Part shown: positions 25,027 to 36,573 of the stretch, in pieces
Numbering within the stretch: position 1 is the first letter of the stretch
Layout: each line of letters starts with the position of its first letter
Assembly (NCBI RefSeq): GCF_003030465.1
Contig: NZ_CP028339.1
Span: 434,001 to 498,000 of the forward strand
From: Thauera aromatica K172
GTDB lineage: Bacteria; Pseudomonadota; Gammaproteobacteria; Burkholderiales; Rhodocyclaceae
Reading direction: 5' to 3'
DNA: 64,000 bases
Program-made: the position numbers and the translations under genes
Notes under the pieces: model-generated
The model's database searches: none
What the model saw: the letters and a program-made list of their open reading frames with translations, nothing else
Told to the model about the DNA's origin: nothing

Positions 25027-25881
25027 GTGTACGAGCGCTTATTCGTAGCCTTGCAGCATGTCCTGCCCAAGAAGCTGCTGACCCGGGGCGCCGGCAGGCT
25101 TGCAGGCCTGCACGGCGGGCGGGCCACCGCCGCCTTCATCGGCTGGTTCGTGCGCCGCTATGGGGTCGACCTGAACGAGGCGGCCGATCCCGACCCCGCC
25201 AGCTACGCCTGCTTCAATGACTTCTTCAGCCGTTCGCTGCGCCCGGGCGCCCGCCCGCTCGCCGACGCCGACTTCCTGTGTCCGGTGGATGGCGCGATCA
25301 GCCAGTTCGGCCCGATCGAACGCGACCAGATCTTCCAGGCCAAGGGCCACGCCTACTCCACCGCCGCCCTCGTCGGTGGCGACCGCCGGCTGGCGGCGCG
25401 CTTCGAGGACGGCGAGTTCGCCACCCTCTACCTCAGCCCGAAGGACTACCACCGCATCCACATGCCGTGCGCGGGCGAGCTGCTGCAGATGACCTACGTG
25501 CCGGGCGAGCTGTTCTCGGTCAATCCGGCGACCGCGCGCGGCGTGCCCGGGCTGTTCGCGCGCAACGAGCGCGTGGTGTGCGTGTTCGAAGGGGAATTCG
25601 GCCCCTTTGCCATGGTGCTGGTGGGTGCGGCCATCGTCGGCAGCATGGCCACGGCGTGGCACGGGGTGGTCAATCCGCCGCGGCGCCCGGACATCGAGAA
25701 GCGCAGCTATGCCGACGGCGAGGTGGTGCTGGCGCGGGGCGAGGAAATGGGGCGTTTCCTGCTCGGCTCGACCGTGGTCCTGCTGTTTCCGAAAGGAGTG
25801 CTGCGCTTCGCTTCCGAGTGGGGGGCGGGGCGGGCCGTGCGCATGGGCGAAGCGATGGCGCAGCTGCGCCGCCCGGACTAA
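25027..25881 (+). CDS. psd: Phosphatidylserine decarboxylase
   Basis: Psd makes phosphatidylethanolamine from phosphatidylserine at the inner membrane. The 284-residue protein is normal length. The self-cleavage motif that generates the pyruvoyl group is LGST near residue 250 ([12 protein letters not shown]), and the conserved [11 protein letters not shown] is present. The start is a GTG at 25027 with a weak AAGGTG before it; the longer frame from 24823 would cross the promoter and the ahcY leader. It appears to be a single gene. Confidence 0.95.
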   Translation: MYERLFVALQHVLPKKLLTRGAGRLAGLHGGRATAAFIGWFVRRYGVDLNEAADPDPASYACFNDFFSRSLRPGARPLADADFLCPVDGAISQFGPIERDQIFQAKGHAYSTAALVGGDRRLAARFEDGEFATLYLSPKDYHRIHMPCAGELLQMTYVPGELFSVNPATARGVPGLFARNERVVCVFEGEFGPFAMVLVGAAIVGSMATAWHGVVNPPRRPDIEKRSYADGEVVLARGEEMGRFLLGSTVVLLFPKGVLRFASEWGAGRAVRMGEAMAQLRRPD

Positions 25882-26102
25882 GTCGGCGCGCTGCCGCGGG
25901 GGCCGCAGGCGGCGGCGCGGGCAGCGCAGCGGCGGGGGCATGCCGATCCGGTTGGCCGGTGGCGGGAAAGGGCCGTTACAATGCGCTTACATTTTCACGC
26001 CGCGCTGCCGGCGTATTGCTCCTCCGCCGTATCCGCCCCGGGGTGTCGAGCCGTTCCGGCACCTGCGGAACTCCCGCCACGCTTCTTTTCCGGCCCCACA
26101 CC

Positions 26103-27710
26103 ATGAAACCCACGGCAAATTCCCCCAGGATCAGGATTTGGGTGCAGCTGCTGCTGACCATCGGCATTGCACTGTTCGTCGTATGGACCGCGGTGATCGT
26201 CTGGCAGAGCCACGTTTACCGGGAGGCCGCGCTCAATCAGGCCGAGGAGTTCTCCCACAGCATGCATGAAGCGACGATGGCCGGCCTGACCGGGATGATG
26301 GTAACCGGCACCATCGGCCAGCGCGACGTCCTGCTCGACCAGATGAACCAGCTCGGCTCCATCCGCGACGTGCGTGTGGTGCGCGGCACCGCGGTGATCG
26401 AAGCCTTCGGCGAAGGCACGGCCCACGATGCCCGGCCCGATCGCAGCGAACAGTGGGTGCTGGACAATGGCCGCGTCCTGAGCGTGGTCGAATCGGATGG
26501 CAAGGGCGAATACCTGCGCGTGGTCCGCCCGGCGCTGGCGCAGCCGGATTACCTCGGCAAGAATTGCCTGAGCTGCCACCAGGTCGCCGAAAACAGCGTT
26601 CTCGGCGCGGTGAGCATGAAGGTCTCGCTCGACAAGGTGAATGCCGACCTCGCTGCCCAGCGCTGGAAGTCGATCCTGATGGCGGTTGTCACCAGCATCC
26701 CGGTGCTGCTGCTGATCTATCCGTTCATCTGCAAGGTGGTCACGGTGCCGCTGCGCTCCGGCGTACAGGTGGCGCGTGGCATCGCCGCCGGCGACCTGTC
26801 GCAGGACATCGCCGTGACCTCCAGCAACGAGATCGGCGGCCTGCAGCAGGCGCTCAAGGAAATGAGCGCGAGCCTGCGTCACATCGTCGGCGAAGTACGC
26901 GGTGGCACCGATGCGATCTTCACCGCGTCGCGCGACATCGCCAACGGCAGCGCCGATCTCTCCGAACGCACCGAGCGCCAGGCCGACACCATCCGTCAGA
27001 TCGCCGCTTCGATGCAGGCACTGACGACTGCGGTCAACCAGAACGCTGGCGGTGCACGTCAGGCCAGCGAGCTGGCCGTTTCCGCCTCGGAGGTTGCGCA
27101 GCGCGGTGGGGACGTGGTGGCGCAGGTGGTGCACACCATGGACGCGATCGAAGCCTCGTCGCAGAAAGTGGCGGACATCATCCAGGTCATCGACAACATC
27201 GCCTTCCAGACCAACATCCTGGCGCTCAACGCCGCGGTCGAGGCCGCTCGCGCGGGCGAACAGGGCCGCGGCTTTGCCGTGGTGGCCTCGGAGGTGCGCA
27301 GCCTGGCGCAGCGTTCGGCGGGCGCCGCGCGCGAAATCAAGGCCTTGATCGATGACTCGGTGAAGCGGGTCGCTGCCGGGGGGGCACTGGCGCACCAGGC
27401 CGGGTCGACGATGGGCGAAGTCGTGCAGTCGATCCAGCAGGTGACCGGGATCGTCGGCGGCATCGCCGCGGCCAGCGCCGAACAGACTCTGGGCATCGAG
27501 CGCGTGACCACCTCGATCGCCGAGATCAGCGGCGTCACCCAGCAGAATGCGGTGCAGGTCGAACAGGCCGCCGCCGCCCAGGCGCTGGAAGAGCAGGCCG
27601 CCCAGCTGGAGGCGGTGGTCGACGTGTTCAGGCTCGACGGCCACGGTCATGCTTCCCCGCGGTCCGCGCTGGAGCGGCTGGATGCTCCGCTGCAGCTGCA
27701 GCGCGCCTGA
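26103..27710 (+). CDS. Methyl-accepting chemotaxis protein with periplasmic c-type haem motif
   Basis: This 535-residue receptor has transmembrane segments at about 12-34 and 190-210, a periplasmic domain between them, a HAMP region and a standard cytoplasmic signalling hairpin with tip [20 protein letters not shown]. The periplasmic domain contains NCLSCH (C155, C158, H159), a c-type haem attachment motif, just before the second membrane segment. Haem-bearing chemoreceptor sensors are known in some bacteria and may sense redox state or gases. Haem binding here is inferred from the motif. A TACAAT at 25977 could be its -10 box. It stands alone between psd and rhlE. Confidence 0.9.
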   Translation: MKPTANSPRIRIWVQLLLTIGIALFVVWTAVIVWQSHVYREAALNQAEEFSHSMHEATMAGLTGMMVTGTIGQRDVLLDQMNQLGSIRDVRVVRGTAVIEAFGEGTAHDARPDRSEQWVLDNGRVLSVVESDGKGEYLRVVRPALAQPDYLGKNCLSCHQVAENSVLGAVSMKVSLDKVNADLAAQRWKSILMAVVTSIPVLLLIYPFICKVVTVPLRSGVQVARGIAAGDLSQDIAVTSSNEIGGLQQALKEMSASLRHIVGEVRGGTDAIFTASRDIANGSADLSERTERQADTIRQIAASMQALTTAVNQNAGGARQASELAVSASEVAQRGGDVVAQVVHTMDAIEASSQKVADIIQVIDNIAFQTNILALNAAVEAARAGEQGRGFAVVASEVRSLAQRSAGAAREIKALIDDSVKRVAAGGALAHQAGSTMGEVVQSIQQVTGIVGGIAAASAEQTLGIERVTTSIAEISGVTQQNAVQVEQAAAAQALEEQAAQLEAVVDVFRLDGHGHASPRSALERLDAPLQLQRA

Positions 27711-27917
27711 GCCGGGGGTGCTTCCCGGCGGCCTCGCCGCGCCCGGTTCGAGCCGGCGCCCGTCCGGGCGCCAGCGCTTAATTCTTCCCCGGCTTGGCGG
27801 AAAACAACGCCGCGCGCTGCTGCGGGCGGTTGCCGCCGGCTTCGCCGCGGCGCGGCGCGGAAATGCGGTTGCCGTCGACGTCCGGGCGGCGGTTGCCGTG
27901 TTCGGCACGGTTGCCGT

Positions 27918-29354
27918 TCACCTCGGGGCGCGCGGCCGGCTGGCGGTTGCCGTCGATTTCACGGCCTTCGGCCTGGCGCGGGGCGCGGTTGCCGTTCGCT
28001 TCGCCGCGCGGCGCCTGCGGCCGGCCGCCGGGTTTGCCCGGTGCCCCGGCGCGGGGGCGGCCGGACGCTCGCCGGGGCGCGCCGCGCTGCCGGGCGTGCC
28101 CTGGCGTGCGGGGGCCTGGCTGCGGCTACGCTCCGGACGGTTGCCGCCGCGGCGCGGCAGCGGGTCGCGCTGGTGATCGGCGTCGTGGGCCGCCTCGGCG
28201 CCGGCGCTGGGCACGAAGTCTTCGGCGGTGACGCGCTCGATGCGGCGCTTGATCAAGCGCTCGATCGCGCTCAGCAGCTTGATCTCCTCGCCGTCGACGA
28301 GCGAGATCGCGTTGCCTGCGGCACCGGCACGGCCGGTGCGGCCGATGCGGTGCACGTAGTCTTCGGGCACGTTCGGCAGCTCGAAGTTCACCACCTGCGG
28401 CAGCTGGTCGATGTCCAGCCCGCGCGCAGCGATGTCGGTGGCGACCAGCACCGGCAGCGAGCCGTCCTTGAACTGGGCGAGCGCCCGCGTGCGCGCGGCC
28501 TGGCTCTTGTTGCCGTGGATCGCGGCGGCGCCGATGTCGTGCTTGCTGAGGTACTCGGCGAGCTTGTTGGCGCCGTGCTTGGTGCGGGTGAATACCAGCG
28601 CCTGGAACCACTGCTTTTCCTTGATCAGGTGGGCGAGCAGTTCGCGCTTGTGCTTCTGCCCGACCTGGTACACCGCCTGATCGACGCGTTCGGCGGTGGT
28701 GTTGCGCGGCGCCACTTCCACCGTGCCGGGATTGTGCAGGAGGCCGCCGGCGAGCTGGCGGATCTCGTCGGAGAAGGTCGCCGAGAACAGCAGGTTCTGG
28801 CGCTTCTTCGGCAGCAGGGTGAGGATCTTGCGGATGTCGCGGATGAAGCCCATGTCGAGCATGCGGTCGGCTTCGTCGAGGACCAGGATCTCGACGCCGG
28901 AGAGGTCGAGCGTCTTCTGGCCGACGTGGTCGAGCAGCCGCCCCGGGGTGGCGACGAGGATGTCGACGCGCTTTTTCAGCGCCGCAATCTGCGGGTTGAT
29001 GTTGACCCCGCCGAACATCACCAGCGAAGTCAGCGGCAGGTGCTTGCCGTAGGTCTTCACCGACTCCTCGACCTGGGCGGCGAGTTCGCGGGTCGGGGTC
29101 AGGATCAGGCAGCGCGGGCGGCCGGGCGGATGGGGGTGGGCATGGGTCGCGGCCAGCATATGCAGCAGCGGCAGGGTGAAGCCGGCGGTCTTGCCGGTGC
29201 CGGTCTGGGCGGCGGCGAGCAGATCGCCGCCGGCGAGGACCTGGGGAATGGCCTGGGCCTGGATCGGCGTCGGCGTGGAATAGCCGACTTCGCCGATGGC
29301 GCGCAGCAGGGGTTCGGCCAGCCCGAGGCTGGCGAAAGTCACTTCGGAATTCAT
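27918..29354 (-). CDS. rhlE: DEAD-box RNA helicase RhlE (tail apparently frameshifted)
   Basis: This 478-residue frame encodes an RhlE-type helicase for RNA turnover or ribosome assembly. The motifs are [23 protein letters not shown] and [10 protein letters not shown]. After about residue 400 the tail should be basic with GNR repeats. The frame carries one (GGNRPERS) and then changes to Ala/Arg-rich sequence, ending at 27918. In the -1 frame from about 28045 the GNR repeats resume (NGNRAP, DGNRQP, NGNRAE) and continue to a stop at 27778. One extra base in the G-run at 28044-28047 would restore a full protein, so this is an indel or sequencing error. Confidence 0.9.
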   Translation of the reverse strand: MNSEVTFASLGLAEPLLRAIGEVGYSTPTPIQAQAIPQVLAGGDLLAAAQTGTGKTAGFTLPLLHMLAATHAHPHPPGRPRCLILTPTRELAAQVEESVKTYGKHLPLTSLVMFGGVNINPQIAALKKRVDILVATPGRLLDHVGQKTLDLSGVEILVLDEADRMLDMGFIRDIRKILTLLPKKRQNLLFSATFSDEIRQLAGGLLHNPGTVEVAPRNTTAERVDQAVYQVGQKHKRELLAHLIKEKQWFQALVFTRTKHGANKLAEYLSKHDIGAAAIHGNKSQAARTRALAQFKDGSLPVLVATDIAARGLDIDQLPQVVNFELPNVPEDYVHRIGRTGRAGAAGNAISLVDGEEIKLLSAIERLIKRRIERVTAEDFVPSAGAEAAHDADHQRDPLPRRGGNRPERSRSQAPARQGTPGSAARPGERPAAPAPGHRANPAAGRRRRAAKRTATAPRARPKAVKSTATASRPRAPR

Positions 29355-29654
29355 CGATGTTTCCAGCGGCAGTCCGTCGCGTGGATCGACGCGACACCAA
29401 TCCGGACTGGCAGGGAGGGATCCGGGCCGGTTTCGGGCCGCAGGGATCGTTGCAGGGGCGCCGCGATCGATTGGTGCATTCGCGGCGAGCCGGCACTATA
29501 AGGGCTTCGGCGTGGATAAGCGAGCCATTTCGGCTGTGCCCGGCGGACGAAAGCGGCTCCGGCAGTCTCGGGGTATTTGCATAATGCATAAAGTGGGCGA
29601 TAGTCGGGGAGTTGCCGGGCGGCACTCCGATCGACCTCCATCCTTTTGATCGCG

Positions 29655-30779
29655 ATGAATCATTTTCAGCTTCGGAAGAGCGTCCCCTCCCTGCGCGCCC
29701 GGCTCGCATGCCGGCTGGCGTGGGCGGCGGCGGGCGGGCTGGCGTCGATCGCGGCCTTGTCCGGCCTGTTCATCTATGGCAGCGGCCAGGCGTTTGTCCT
29801 GATGTGGGCGGCAGTCGGGCTGGGTCAGCCGCTCGCAACCCTGCTTGCGGCGGTGGCCGGGCTGGGCGGGCTGCTCGCGGCAGGTACCTTGCTGCGCGTG
29901 CTGTCGAGCCCCGCACCGCGGATCGAAGGGATCTGCCTGCCGCGTGCGGCGGCGCAGGAGTTCTTCCGGCTGCTCGACGACCTGACCGAGCGCTCGGGGG
30001 TGCCGGCGGTGCACTGCGTCCGCATTACCGCCGAGATCAACGCCGCAGTGGTGCAGCGGCCGCGTCTGGGGGGCGTGGGGGGGCTGCGGACCGAACTGCT
30101 GGTGGGGCTGCCGCTGGTACATAGCCTGTCGCCGGCCCAGCTCGCCGCCGTACTCGCCCATGAATTCGGCCATCTCGCCGCGCAGCGCTGCGGCTGGTGT
30201 GCGCAGGGAGCCCATCTGCGGGCGTGGTGGATGCGCGCGCTCGACGAGGCGTCTGCCTGCGTGCCGCTGCTGAAGGGCGTGATCGACCGCCTGTCCGCGG
30301 GGTTCTGCGCCGACATGCTGCGCCTGTCGCGCCTCGAGGAATTCGAGGCCGATGCGCTCGCCGCGCGCCTGGTAGGAGCGTAGGCGGTCGGCGATGCGCT
30401 GGCTGAGCTGAGCCGGCGGGCGGAATTCCTCGAGCACGACTACTGGCCGCGGGTGCTGGCCCGGCATGAGGCCGATGCCGCTTCGCCGGTCCGGCCGTTT
30501 CGCGAAATGGGTACCGGCATGGATGCGGGGTTCTCCGCTTCGGCGATGGCCGCCGCGGCGTGGACGGCGGAGGCGGAGGTGGGCGCAGCGCCGTTCCACC
30601 CGCCGCTGCGCCGCCGGCTGCGCGCCTTGCGGGTTTCTGCGGCGTGGCGGCCGCAGGAGGCGACGTCCGCGGCGCGCCATTTCTTTCCCGAGCTGCTGCC
30701 GGCCCTGGCCTGGGTCTTCGATCGGGCGTGGTGGGAGTTCGCCCGCGTCAGGCGCCACCCGATGGTGCTGCCGGACTGA
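29655..30779 (+). pseudogene. M48-family metalloprotease interrupted by an amber codon
   Basis: The frame from the ATG at 29655 encodes an M48-type protease with two N-terminal membrane segments (about 24-82). Its zinc site is HEFGH at 169-173 with E231 in EEFEAD. A TAG at 30381-30383 stops it after residue 242, then the same frame stays open with good coding character to a TGA at 30777-30779, giving 374 codons in all. The truncated product keeps the zinc ligands but loses the last third. It may be a true pseudogene, a sequencing error, or rarely a readthrough case. The end overlaps the convergent substrate-binding gene by 32 bases. Confidence 0.75.
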
Positions 30780-31683
30780 CTTCGCTGCGTCGCGCGCGCA
30801 CCTGCTCGAGTTGCTCGCACAGCCGCTGTGCGCCGTCGAGGATGCGTGGAGTGTGGCGCTGGATGCGCTCGGGCGGGATGAAGAACAGGTTGTCGCGGCG
30901 GGTCGCTTCGAGCTGCGGCCAGCGCTTCCACTGGTCGAGCCATTCCGGGCGCCCCTCGCCCATGCCGCTGGCGACGATGGCTTCGGGGTCGGCCGCCAGC
31001 ACCGCTTCGACGCCGATCGTGGGGGCCAGCTGCGACAGGTGGCCGAAGACGTTGCGGCCGCCGCACAGGCGGATCACGTCGGCGATCAGGTGTTCGTCGT
31101 TGACGGTCATCAGCGGCCGGTCCCAGATCTGGTAGAAGGTGCGCACCGCCGGGCGCTCGCGGTAGCGGGCGGCGAGCGCGCTGCGGCGTTCGCGGAACGC
31201 GGCGGCGGCGGCCTGCGCCGGCGCTTCGCTGCCCGCCAGGCGGCCGAACTGCTCGAGGCTGTGGGCGACCGCATCGAGGCTGCGCGGTTCGTTCAGGTAG
31301 ACCGGAATGCCCAGCGCCCGGAGGTGCTCGAGCGGCGCGCTGCGGTTGCCGCTCGGCCAGCCGATCACCAGGTCGGGGCGCAAGGCGGCGATCGCTTCGA
31401 GGTCGATCTGGGTGTAGCCGCCGACCTGCGGCAGCTTTTTCGCCGCCTCCGGGTAGTCGCTGTAGGCGACCACTCCCACCACCTTGTCGCCGGCACCGGC
31501 GGCGAACAGGATTTCGGTGACGTGGGGGGCGAGGCTGATGATGCGCTGCGCCGGCTCTTTCAGCACCAGCCGGTGGCCGCGGTCGTCGGTGATGTCGACC
31601 TGCGCGGCAGCGGGGAGGCCAAGGCCGCAGAGCAGGGCAAGGGTGGCGCCGTGGTGCAGGCGGGGAAAGGTGTCAGCAACCAT
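30748..31683 (-). CDS. btuF: Periplasmic cobalamin-type ABC substrate-binding protein
   Basis: This 311-residue protein has a signal peptide (about 1-27, ending GLPAAAQ) and a BtuF/FepB-like helical-backbone domain with QRIISLAPHVTEILFAAGAG and DLVIGWPSGN. Such proteins capture cobalamin or metal chelates in the periplasm for an ABC importer. Cobalamin is the likely ligand because the gene overlaps cobD by eleven bases and cbiB lies just upstream. No permease or ATPase gene is in the window. The start at 31683 was chosen at the signal peptide. Confidence 0.85.
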   Translation of the reverse strand: MVADTFPRLHHGATLALLCGLGLPAAAQVDITDDRGHRLVLKEPAQRIISLAPHVTEILFAAGAGDKVVGVVAYSDYPEAAKKLPQVGGYTQIDLEAIAALRPDLVIGWPSGNRSAPLEHLRALGIPVYLNEPRSLDAVAHSLEQFGRLAGSEAPAQAAAAAFRERRSALAARYRERPAVRTFYQIWDRPLMTVNDEHLIADVIRLCGGRNVFGHLSQLAPTIGVEAVLAADPEAIVASGMGEGRPEWLDQWKRWPQLEATRRDNLFFIPPERIQRHTPRILDGAQRLCEQLEQVRARRSEVSPAAPSGGA

Positions 31684-32770
31684 GTTCTCGGGTCCGGGGC
31701 GATGGGGGACTGCCGGCGGGAGCGTTCCCGGAGCGGTGGAGCGCTTCGCCGCAGGCCTGCAGCGCGGCTTCCAGGCGTTGCCAGCCGTGCTCGTCCGGCG
31801 GCAGGCCGAAGCGCACGGCCGGGGGGGTGTCGAACAGGCGGCTGAGGATGCCGCGGCGTGCCAGGTGCGCATGGAGCGCGGCGGCGTGCGGGGTCGGCAC
31901 CCACTTGAACAGGGCCGGGCCGTGGGTGGGGGCGAAACCGGTGGCGGCGAGGAGGCTCTGCAGGCGTTCGCCTTCGGCCCGCAGCCGGGTGCGGGTGCGG
32001 GCCTGCCAGGCGTGATCGGCCAGTGCCTGGCGGGCAACGAGGCGGGCGGGGCCGCTCAGGGTCCAGGGCCCGAGCGTGTCCGCCAGCACCCGGCGCAGGT
32101 GGGCGGGGGCCAGGACGAAGCCTACGCGCGCACCGGCGAGGCCGAAGAACTTGCCCAGCGAGCGCAGCACCACCAGCCCGTCGACTCCGGCGGCCGGGGC
32201 CAGGCTGGCCTCCGGGACCGTGTCGATGAAGGCCTCGTCCACCACCAGCCAGCCGCCCCGGCGGGCGAGCCGCGCATGCCAGTCGAGCAGGTGCGCGCGC
32301 TCGAACAGGGCCCCGGTGGGGTTGTTCGGCTGGACCAGGACGACGATGTCGCTACGGTCGACGGCCGCGGCGATGTTCTCGGCGCTGACCAGGGCGGGCG
32401 CGCAGCCGCGCCAGGCGTGGGCATGCTCGGCGTAGCTCGGTGCGAGCAGGGTGACCCGCGGCGGGACGGCGGCGCCGTGCCGGGCGTGCGCAGCCCTGCC
32501 CGCAGCCCAGGCCGGGAGCAGGGCTGCGGGCAGGGCCTGGATCGCCGGCTGCGAGCCGGCCACCGGCAGCAGCGCCACGCTGCCGTAATAGCGTGCGGCG
32601 GCGTCCTCCAGACCGTCGTCGTCTTCCGGCAGGCGCTGCCACGCTGCGGCCGGGACCGGCGGTGCCGGATAGGCGTGCGGATTGACCCCGGTCGACAGGT
32701 CGAGCCAGTCGGCGAGCGGGATGCCGTGCTCGCGGGCGGCGCGCCGCAGCCGGCCGCCATGCTCAAGCAT
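31673..32770 (-). CDS. cobD: Threonine-phosphate decarboxylase, cobalamin synthesis
   Basis: CobD (also called CobC in some schemes) is a PLP enzyme that decarboxylates threonine phosphate to aminopropanol phosphate, the linker of the cobalamin lower ligand. The 365-residue protein starts [18 protein letters not shown] and contains the aminotransferase-fold signatures LVQPNNPTG and [12 protein letters not shown], where the lysine should bind PLP. It overlaps cbiB by eight bases upstream and the substrate-binding gene by eleven downstream, so the three are a tightly coupled operon. Confidence 0.92.
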   Translation of the reverse strand: MLEHGGRLRRAAREHGIPLADWLDLSTGVNPHAYPAPPVPAAAWQRLPEDDDGLEDAAARYYGSVALLPVAGSQPAIQALPAALLPAWAAGRAAHARHGAAVPPRVTLLAPSYAEHAHAWRGCAPALVSAENIAAAVDRSDIVVLVQPNNPTGALFERAHLLDWHARLARRGGWLVVDEAFIDTVPEASLAPAAGVDGLVVLRSLGKFFGLAGARVGFVLAPAHLRRVLADTLGPWTLSGPARLVARQALADHAWQARTRTRLRAEGERLQSLLAATGFAPTHGPALFKWVPTPHAAALHAHLARRGILSRLFDTPPAVRFGLPPDEHGWQRLEAALQACGEALHRSGNAPAGSPPSPRTREHGC

Positions 32771-33722
32771 GGGGCGCTCCCGCCAGCGTCGCCAGCCCGG
32801 CCTGGATCAGCGTCGCGAGGGCCGCCAGCCCCAGCCACCACCGTGCGCCCCGGCGCACCAGGGCGACCGCCTCGGCGATGCTCGCCGCATCGGCCGGGCG
32901 GCCCTCGCCGAGCACCGGGCGATCCTCGGCGCGGCCGTGATAGACCGCCGCGCCGCCCAGGCGCACGCCCAGCGCGCCGGCGCCGGCGGCCATCACCGGC
33001 CCCGCGTTCGGGCTGTCCCAGGCGCACGCCTGCGTCCGCCAGCAGGCCAGCGCGCGCCGGGTGCGGCCGAGCAGTGCATAGGTGAGCGCGGTCAGGCGTG
33101 CCGGCAAGGCGTTGAGAAGATCGTCGAGGCGCGCGGCCGCCCAGCCGAAGTGCAGGTAGCGCGGGCTGCGGTAGCCCCACATCGCGTCGAGCGTGTTCGC
33201 CAGGCGGAACGCCAGCACGCCCGCGCCGCCGGCAACGACGAACCAGAACAGCGCGCCGAACACCGCGTCGTTGCCGTTTTCGAGCACCGACTCGGTGGCC
33301 GCGCGTGCCACCCCTTCGGCGTCGAGCGCGGCGGTTTCCCGGCTGACGATCCATCCCACCCGCTCGCGCGCCAGGCTCAGCTCGCCGGCCGCCAGGGGGA
33401 CGGCGATGGCCAGTGCGTGTTCGGCCAGGCTGCGCCCGCCGAGGGCGAAATAGAGCAGCGCCACATCCACCGGCCAGTGCGCCAGCGGATGCAGCCCGCG
33501 CAGCCACAGCGCCAGCGCGACCCAGGGCAGCACCGCCAGCGCCCAGGCCGCGACGCCGGCAGGGCGGCTGGCGCCGAGAACCCGCCGGCATCCTGCTTCG
33601 ACGTGCGCCGCCCAGCGCCCGAAGCCGACCAGTGGATGAAAGCGGCGCAGCTCGCCGAACAGCCGGTCGGCGAGCAGCCCGGCGCCCAGCTTGAGCGCGA
33701 TCGAAGTGGTGGAAAGCAGCAT
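32763..33722 (-). CDS. cbiB: Adenosylcobinamide-phosphate synthase CbiB
   Basis: CbiB is an inner-membrane enzyme that joins the aminopropanol linker to adenosylcobyric acid. This 319-residue protein has several hydrophobic segments and the family patterns [23 protein letters not shown] and [11 protein letters not shown]. The ATG at 33722 is the natural start; an extension to 33893 is Pro/Arg-rich and unlike the family. It overlaps cobD by eight bases and is divergent from cobQ across 190 bases, where I find no cobalamin riboswitch. Confidence 0.93.
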   Translation of the reverse strand: MLLSTTSIALKLGAGLLADRLFGELRRFHPLVGFGRWAAHVEAGCRRVLGASRPAGVAAWALAVLPWVALALWLRGLHPLAHWPVDVALLYFALGGRSLAEHALAIAVPLAAGELSLARERVGWIVSRETAALDAEGVARAATESVLENGNDAVFGALFWFVVAGGAGVLAFRLANTLDAMWGYRSPRYLHFGWAAARLDDLLNALPARLTALTYALLGRTRRALACWRTQACAWDSPNAGPVMAAGAGALGVRLGGAAVYHGRAEDRPVLGEGRPADAASIAEAVALVRRGARWWLGLAALATLIQAGLATLAGAPHA

Positions 33723-33912
33723 CGGAGCGGAATCGGAGGACAGGAACAGGCGCCTGTCCGGGACAGGCGGACGAGGCCGGTTGTTGCGGTGCTTCGGGGG
33801 CGCCGGCGGCGGGCCGTGGCGGGCGCCTTCCGCCGCCGGCGCGGCGGAGGCACCGCCCGGTTGCGAATCGGCGATAATCGGGCCCTTCGTCAACGCAGGC
33901 CGATTCTACGCG

Positions 33913-35469
33913 ATGTCCTCCCCGATCACGCTGATGGTGCAGGGCACCACCTCGGACGCCGGCAAGAGCACCCTGGTCGCCGGACTCGCCCGCGTGCTGC
34001 GCCGGCGCGGCCTGCGGGTGGCGCCGTTCAAGCCGCAGAACATGGCGCTCAATTCCGCGGTCACCGCCGATGGCGGCGAGATCGGCCGTGCCCAGGCGCT
34101 GCAGGCGCTCGCCGCCGGCGTCGCTCCGCACAGCGACTTCAATCCGGTGCTGCTCAAGCCGGCGACCGACATCGGTGCCCAGGTCATCGTCCACGGCCGC
34201 GTCGTCGCAAGCCTGTCGGCGCGCGACTACCATGCCTACAAACCGATGGCGATGGCGGCGGTGATGCAGAGCTGGGACCGCCTGTGCTCGGCCTACCAGG
34301 CCGTGCTCGTCGAAGGCGCCGGCAGTCCGGCGGAGATCAACCTGCGCGATCGCGACATCGCCAACATGGGCTTCGCCGAGGCCGCCGACGTGCCGGTGGT
34401 GCTGGTCGCCGACATCGACCGCGGTGGCGTCTTCGCCCACCTCGTCGGCACCCTTGAACTGCTTTCGCCGTCCGAGCAGGAGCGGGTCAAGGGCTTCGTC
34501 ATCAACCGTTTCCGCGGCGATCTCGGTCTGCTGCAACCGGGGCTGGACTGGCTGGAGGCGCGTACCGGACGCAAGGTGTTCGGCGTGCTGCCTTATCTGC
34601 ACGGGCTGTTCCTCGATGCCGAGGATGCGCTCGCCGACGGCGCTGCCGACGTCCAGGCCGGGGAAGGTGCGCTGCGCGTGATCGCACCGGCCTGGCCGCG
34701 GATCTCCAATCACACCGATGTCGACGCCCTGCGCCTGCATCCGCAGGTCGATTTCCGCTGGGTCGGCCCCGGGCAGGCGATTCCGCCCGCCGACCTGATC
34801 GTGCTGCCCGGCTCCAAGGCGGTGCACGCCGATCTGGCCTGGTCGCGGGCGCAAGGCTGGGAGGCGGCGATCGCGCGCCATCTGCGCTATGGCGGCAAGC
34901 TGATCGGGATCTGCGGCGGCTTCCAGATGCTCGGCCGCAGCCTCGCCGACCCGCTCGGCCTGGAAGGGCCGCCGGCCACGGTCGCCGGTCTCGGCCTGCT
35001 CGACATGGAAACCGTGCTCGAACGCGACAAGCGGCTGGAAAATGTGCGCGGCCGCCTGTCCGTGGCCTTGAGCGCTGCGGCCGGTGGTGGCGAAGGCGGA
35101 GCGGGGGGCGAAGTCGAAGGCTACGAAATCCACATGGGCGTGTCACGCGGCCCGGCGCTGGCGCGGCCTGCCACCCTGTTGCGCACTGCCGGCGGGGAAG
35201 AGCGTGCCGACGGCGCGCTGTCGGCGGACGGCCAGATCCTGGGCAGCTACGTCCACGGCCTGTTCGATGCGCCCGGCGCGCTTGCGGCGCTGCTTGCCTG
35301 GGCCGGGCTGCGCGCCGATGGCGGGGACGGCGGTTTCGCTCCGGTCGATCTGGCGGCGCGGCGCGAGGCCGACCTCGAACGCCTTGCCGATGCGCTCGAG
35401 GCGCATCTCGATCTGGCCGCGCTGTTTGCCCCGCTGCGGCTTCCCGCGCGCCCGGGGGTGCCCGCATGA
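33913..35469 (+). CDS. cobQ: Cobyric acid synthase CobQ
   Basis: CobQ (CbiP) amidates four side chains of adenosylcobyrinic acid diamide using glutamine and ATP. The 518-residue protein has the N-terminal P-loop [10 protein letters not shown] (11-20) and a C-terminal glutaminase-like domain with the nucleophile C334 (GICGGFQML) and H448 (GSYVHGLF). Length is normal. The ATG of queF overlaps its stop by four bases. Divergence from cbiB places both halves of the pathway around one intergenic region. Confidence 0.95.
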   Translation: MSSPITLMVQGTTSDAGKSTLVAGLARVLRRRGLRVAPFKPQNMALNSAVTADGGEIGRAQALQALAAGVAPHSDFNPVLLKPATDIGAQVIVHGRVVASLSARDYHAYKPMAMAAVMQSWDRLCSAYQAVLVEGAGSPAEINLRDRDIANMGFAEAADVPVVLVADIDRGGVFAHLVGTLELLSPSEQERVKGFVINRFRGDLGLLQPGLDWLEARTGRKVFGVLPYLHGLFLDAEDALADGAADVQAGEGALRVIAPAWPRISNHTDVDALRLHPQVDFRWVGPGQAIPPADLIVLPGSKAVHADLAWSRAQGWEAAIARHLRYGGKLIGICGGFQMLGRSLADPLGLEGPPATVAGLGLLDMETVLERDKRLENVRGRLSVALSAAAGGGEGGAGGEVEGYEIHMGVSRGPALARPATLLRTAGGEERADGALSADGQILGSYVHGLFDAPGALAALLAWAGLRADGGDGGFAPVDLAARREADLERLADALEAHLDLAALFAPLRLPARPGVPA

Positions 35470-36311
35470 GCCGGCCCCGCACTCCCCGCCACGGCGCCGA
35501 AACCTCGCTCCTCGGGCAGGCGGTCGCCTACCGCGACACCTATGCGCCCGAGTTGCTGTTCCCGATCGAGCGCCAGTTGAAGCGCGACGAGCTCGGTCTG
35601 CGCGCCGGGGCGCTGCCCTTCGTCGGCGAAGACCTGTGGAACGCTTACGAACTGTCCTGGCTCGATGCGCGCGGCAAGCCGGTGGTGGCGCTGGGCGAAT
35701 TCCGCGTGCCGGCGGCTTCGCCGCGGCTGGTGGAGTCGAAGTCGCTGAAGCTCTACCTGAACTCCTTCAACCAGCAGCGCTTCGGCACAGTGGAAGAGCC
35801 GCGCGCGCGGATCGCGCGCGACCTGTCCGCGGCGGCCGGGGCCGAGGTCGGTGTCGCCGTGACGCCGCTGGCGCTGCGCCCGCAGCGTGCGTCCGGCTAC
35901 CCGCAGGGCGTCTGCCTCGATGGGCTGGAAATCGACATCGATACCTACCAGCCCGAGCCCGGTTTCCTCCGTGCCGGGGGCGCCGAGCGTAGCGAAACGC
36001 TGTATTCGCACCTGCTGAAGTCGAATTGCCTGGTCACCGGGCAGCCCGACTGGGGCATGGTGGTGGTGCGCTACACCGGCGCCGCGATCGATCGCGAGGG
36101 ACTGCTGCGCTACATCGTATCTTTCCGCGCCCACAACGAGTTCCACGAGCAGTGCGTGGAGCGCATGTTCTGCGACCTGCTGGCGCGCTGCCGGCCGCGC
36201 GAGCTGGCGGTGTGGGCGCGCTACACCCGCCGCGGCGGGCTGGACATCAATCCGTTCCGCGCCAGCCACGCCGGGCTGAGGCCGGACGAGGCGATGGAGG
36301 TGCGGCAGTGA
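35466..36311 (+). CDS. queF: NADPH-dependent 7-cyano-7-deazaguanine reductase QueF
   Basis: QueF reduces preQ0 to preQ1 in queuosine synthesis for tRNA modification. At 281 residues this is the long, two-domain (E. coli type) form. The signature [17 protein letters not shown] contains E90, and the active-site cysteine is C188 in [12 protein letters not shown]. It is translationally coupled to cobQ by a four-base overlap, with no obvious metabolic link. No preQ1 riboswitch is seen. Confidence 0.96.
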   Translation: MSRPRTPRHGAETSLLGQAVAYRDTYAPELLFPIERQLKRDELGLRAGALPFVGEDLWNAYELSWLDARGKPVVALGEFRVPAASPRLVESKSLKLYLNSFNQQRFGTVEEPRARIARDLSAAAGAEVGVAVTPLALRPQRASGYPQGVCLDGLEIDIDTYQPEPGFLRAGGAERSETLYSHLLKSNCLVTGQPDWGMVVVRYTGAAIDREGLLRYIVSFRAHNEFHEQCVERMFCDLLARCRPRELAVWARYTRRGGLDINPFRASHAGLRPDEAMEVRQ

Positions 36312-36573
36312 GGTGCGGCGCGCCGGAAGGGGGCAGGATTATAAAGCGCAACAGGGCGTTTCGCCATGGCACGCCGCATAGGCAAGTTCCCGAGGCTGAT
36401 TTAAGATCGGTTATCGACGAGACTGCCCGCTGCCGCGCTCCCGGCTGCAGCGTTTTCATCGGTCTTGTCGTGCCGGCGGGGCATGACCGCCGCGCCTTGC
36501 TCCCGATGACGGCGATCGCATCGGGTCGCCCTGTCGATGATCGCAACCAACCCAACACCATGAGGAAATGAAG

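Noticed and set aside
27918-28060. Programmed -1 frameshift in rhlE
   Set aside because: No typical slippery heptamer with a downstream structure was seen; a single-base indel in a G-run is simpler.
33723-33912. Possible cobalamin riboswitch between cbiB and cobQ
   Set aside because: No B12-box-like conserved core was found on either strand.
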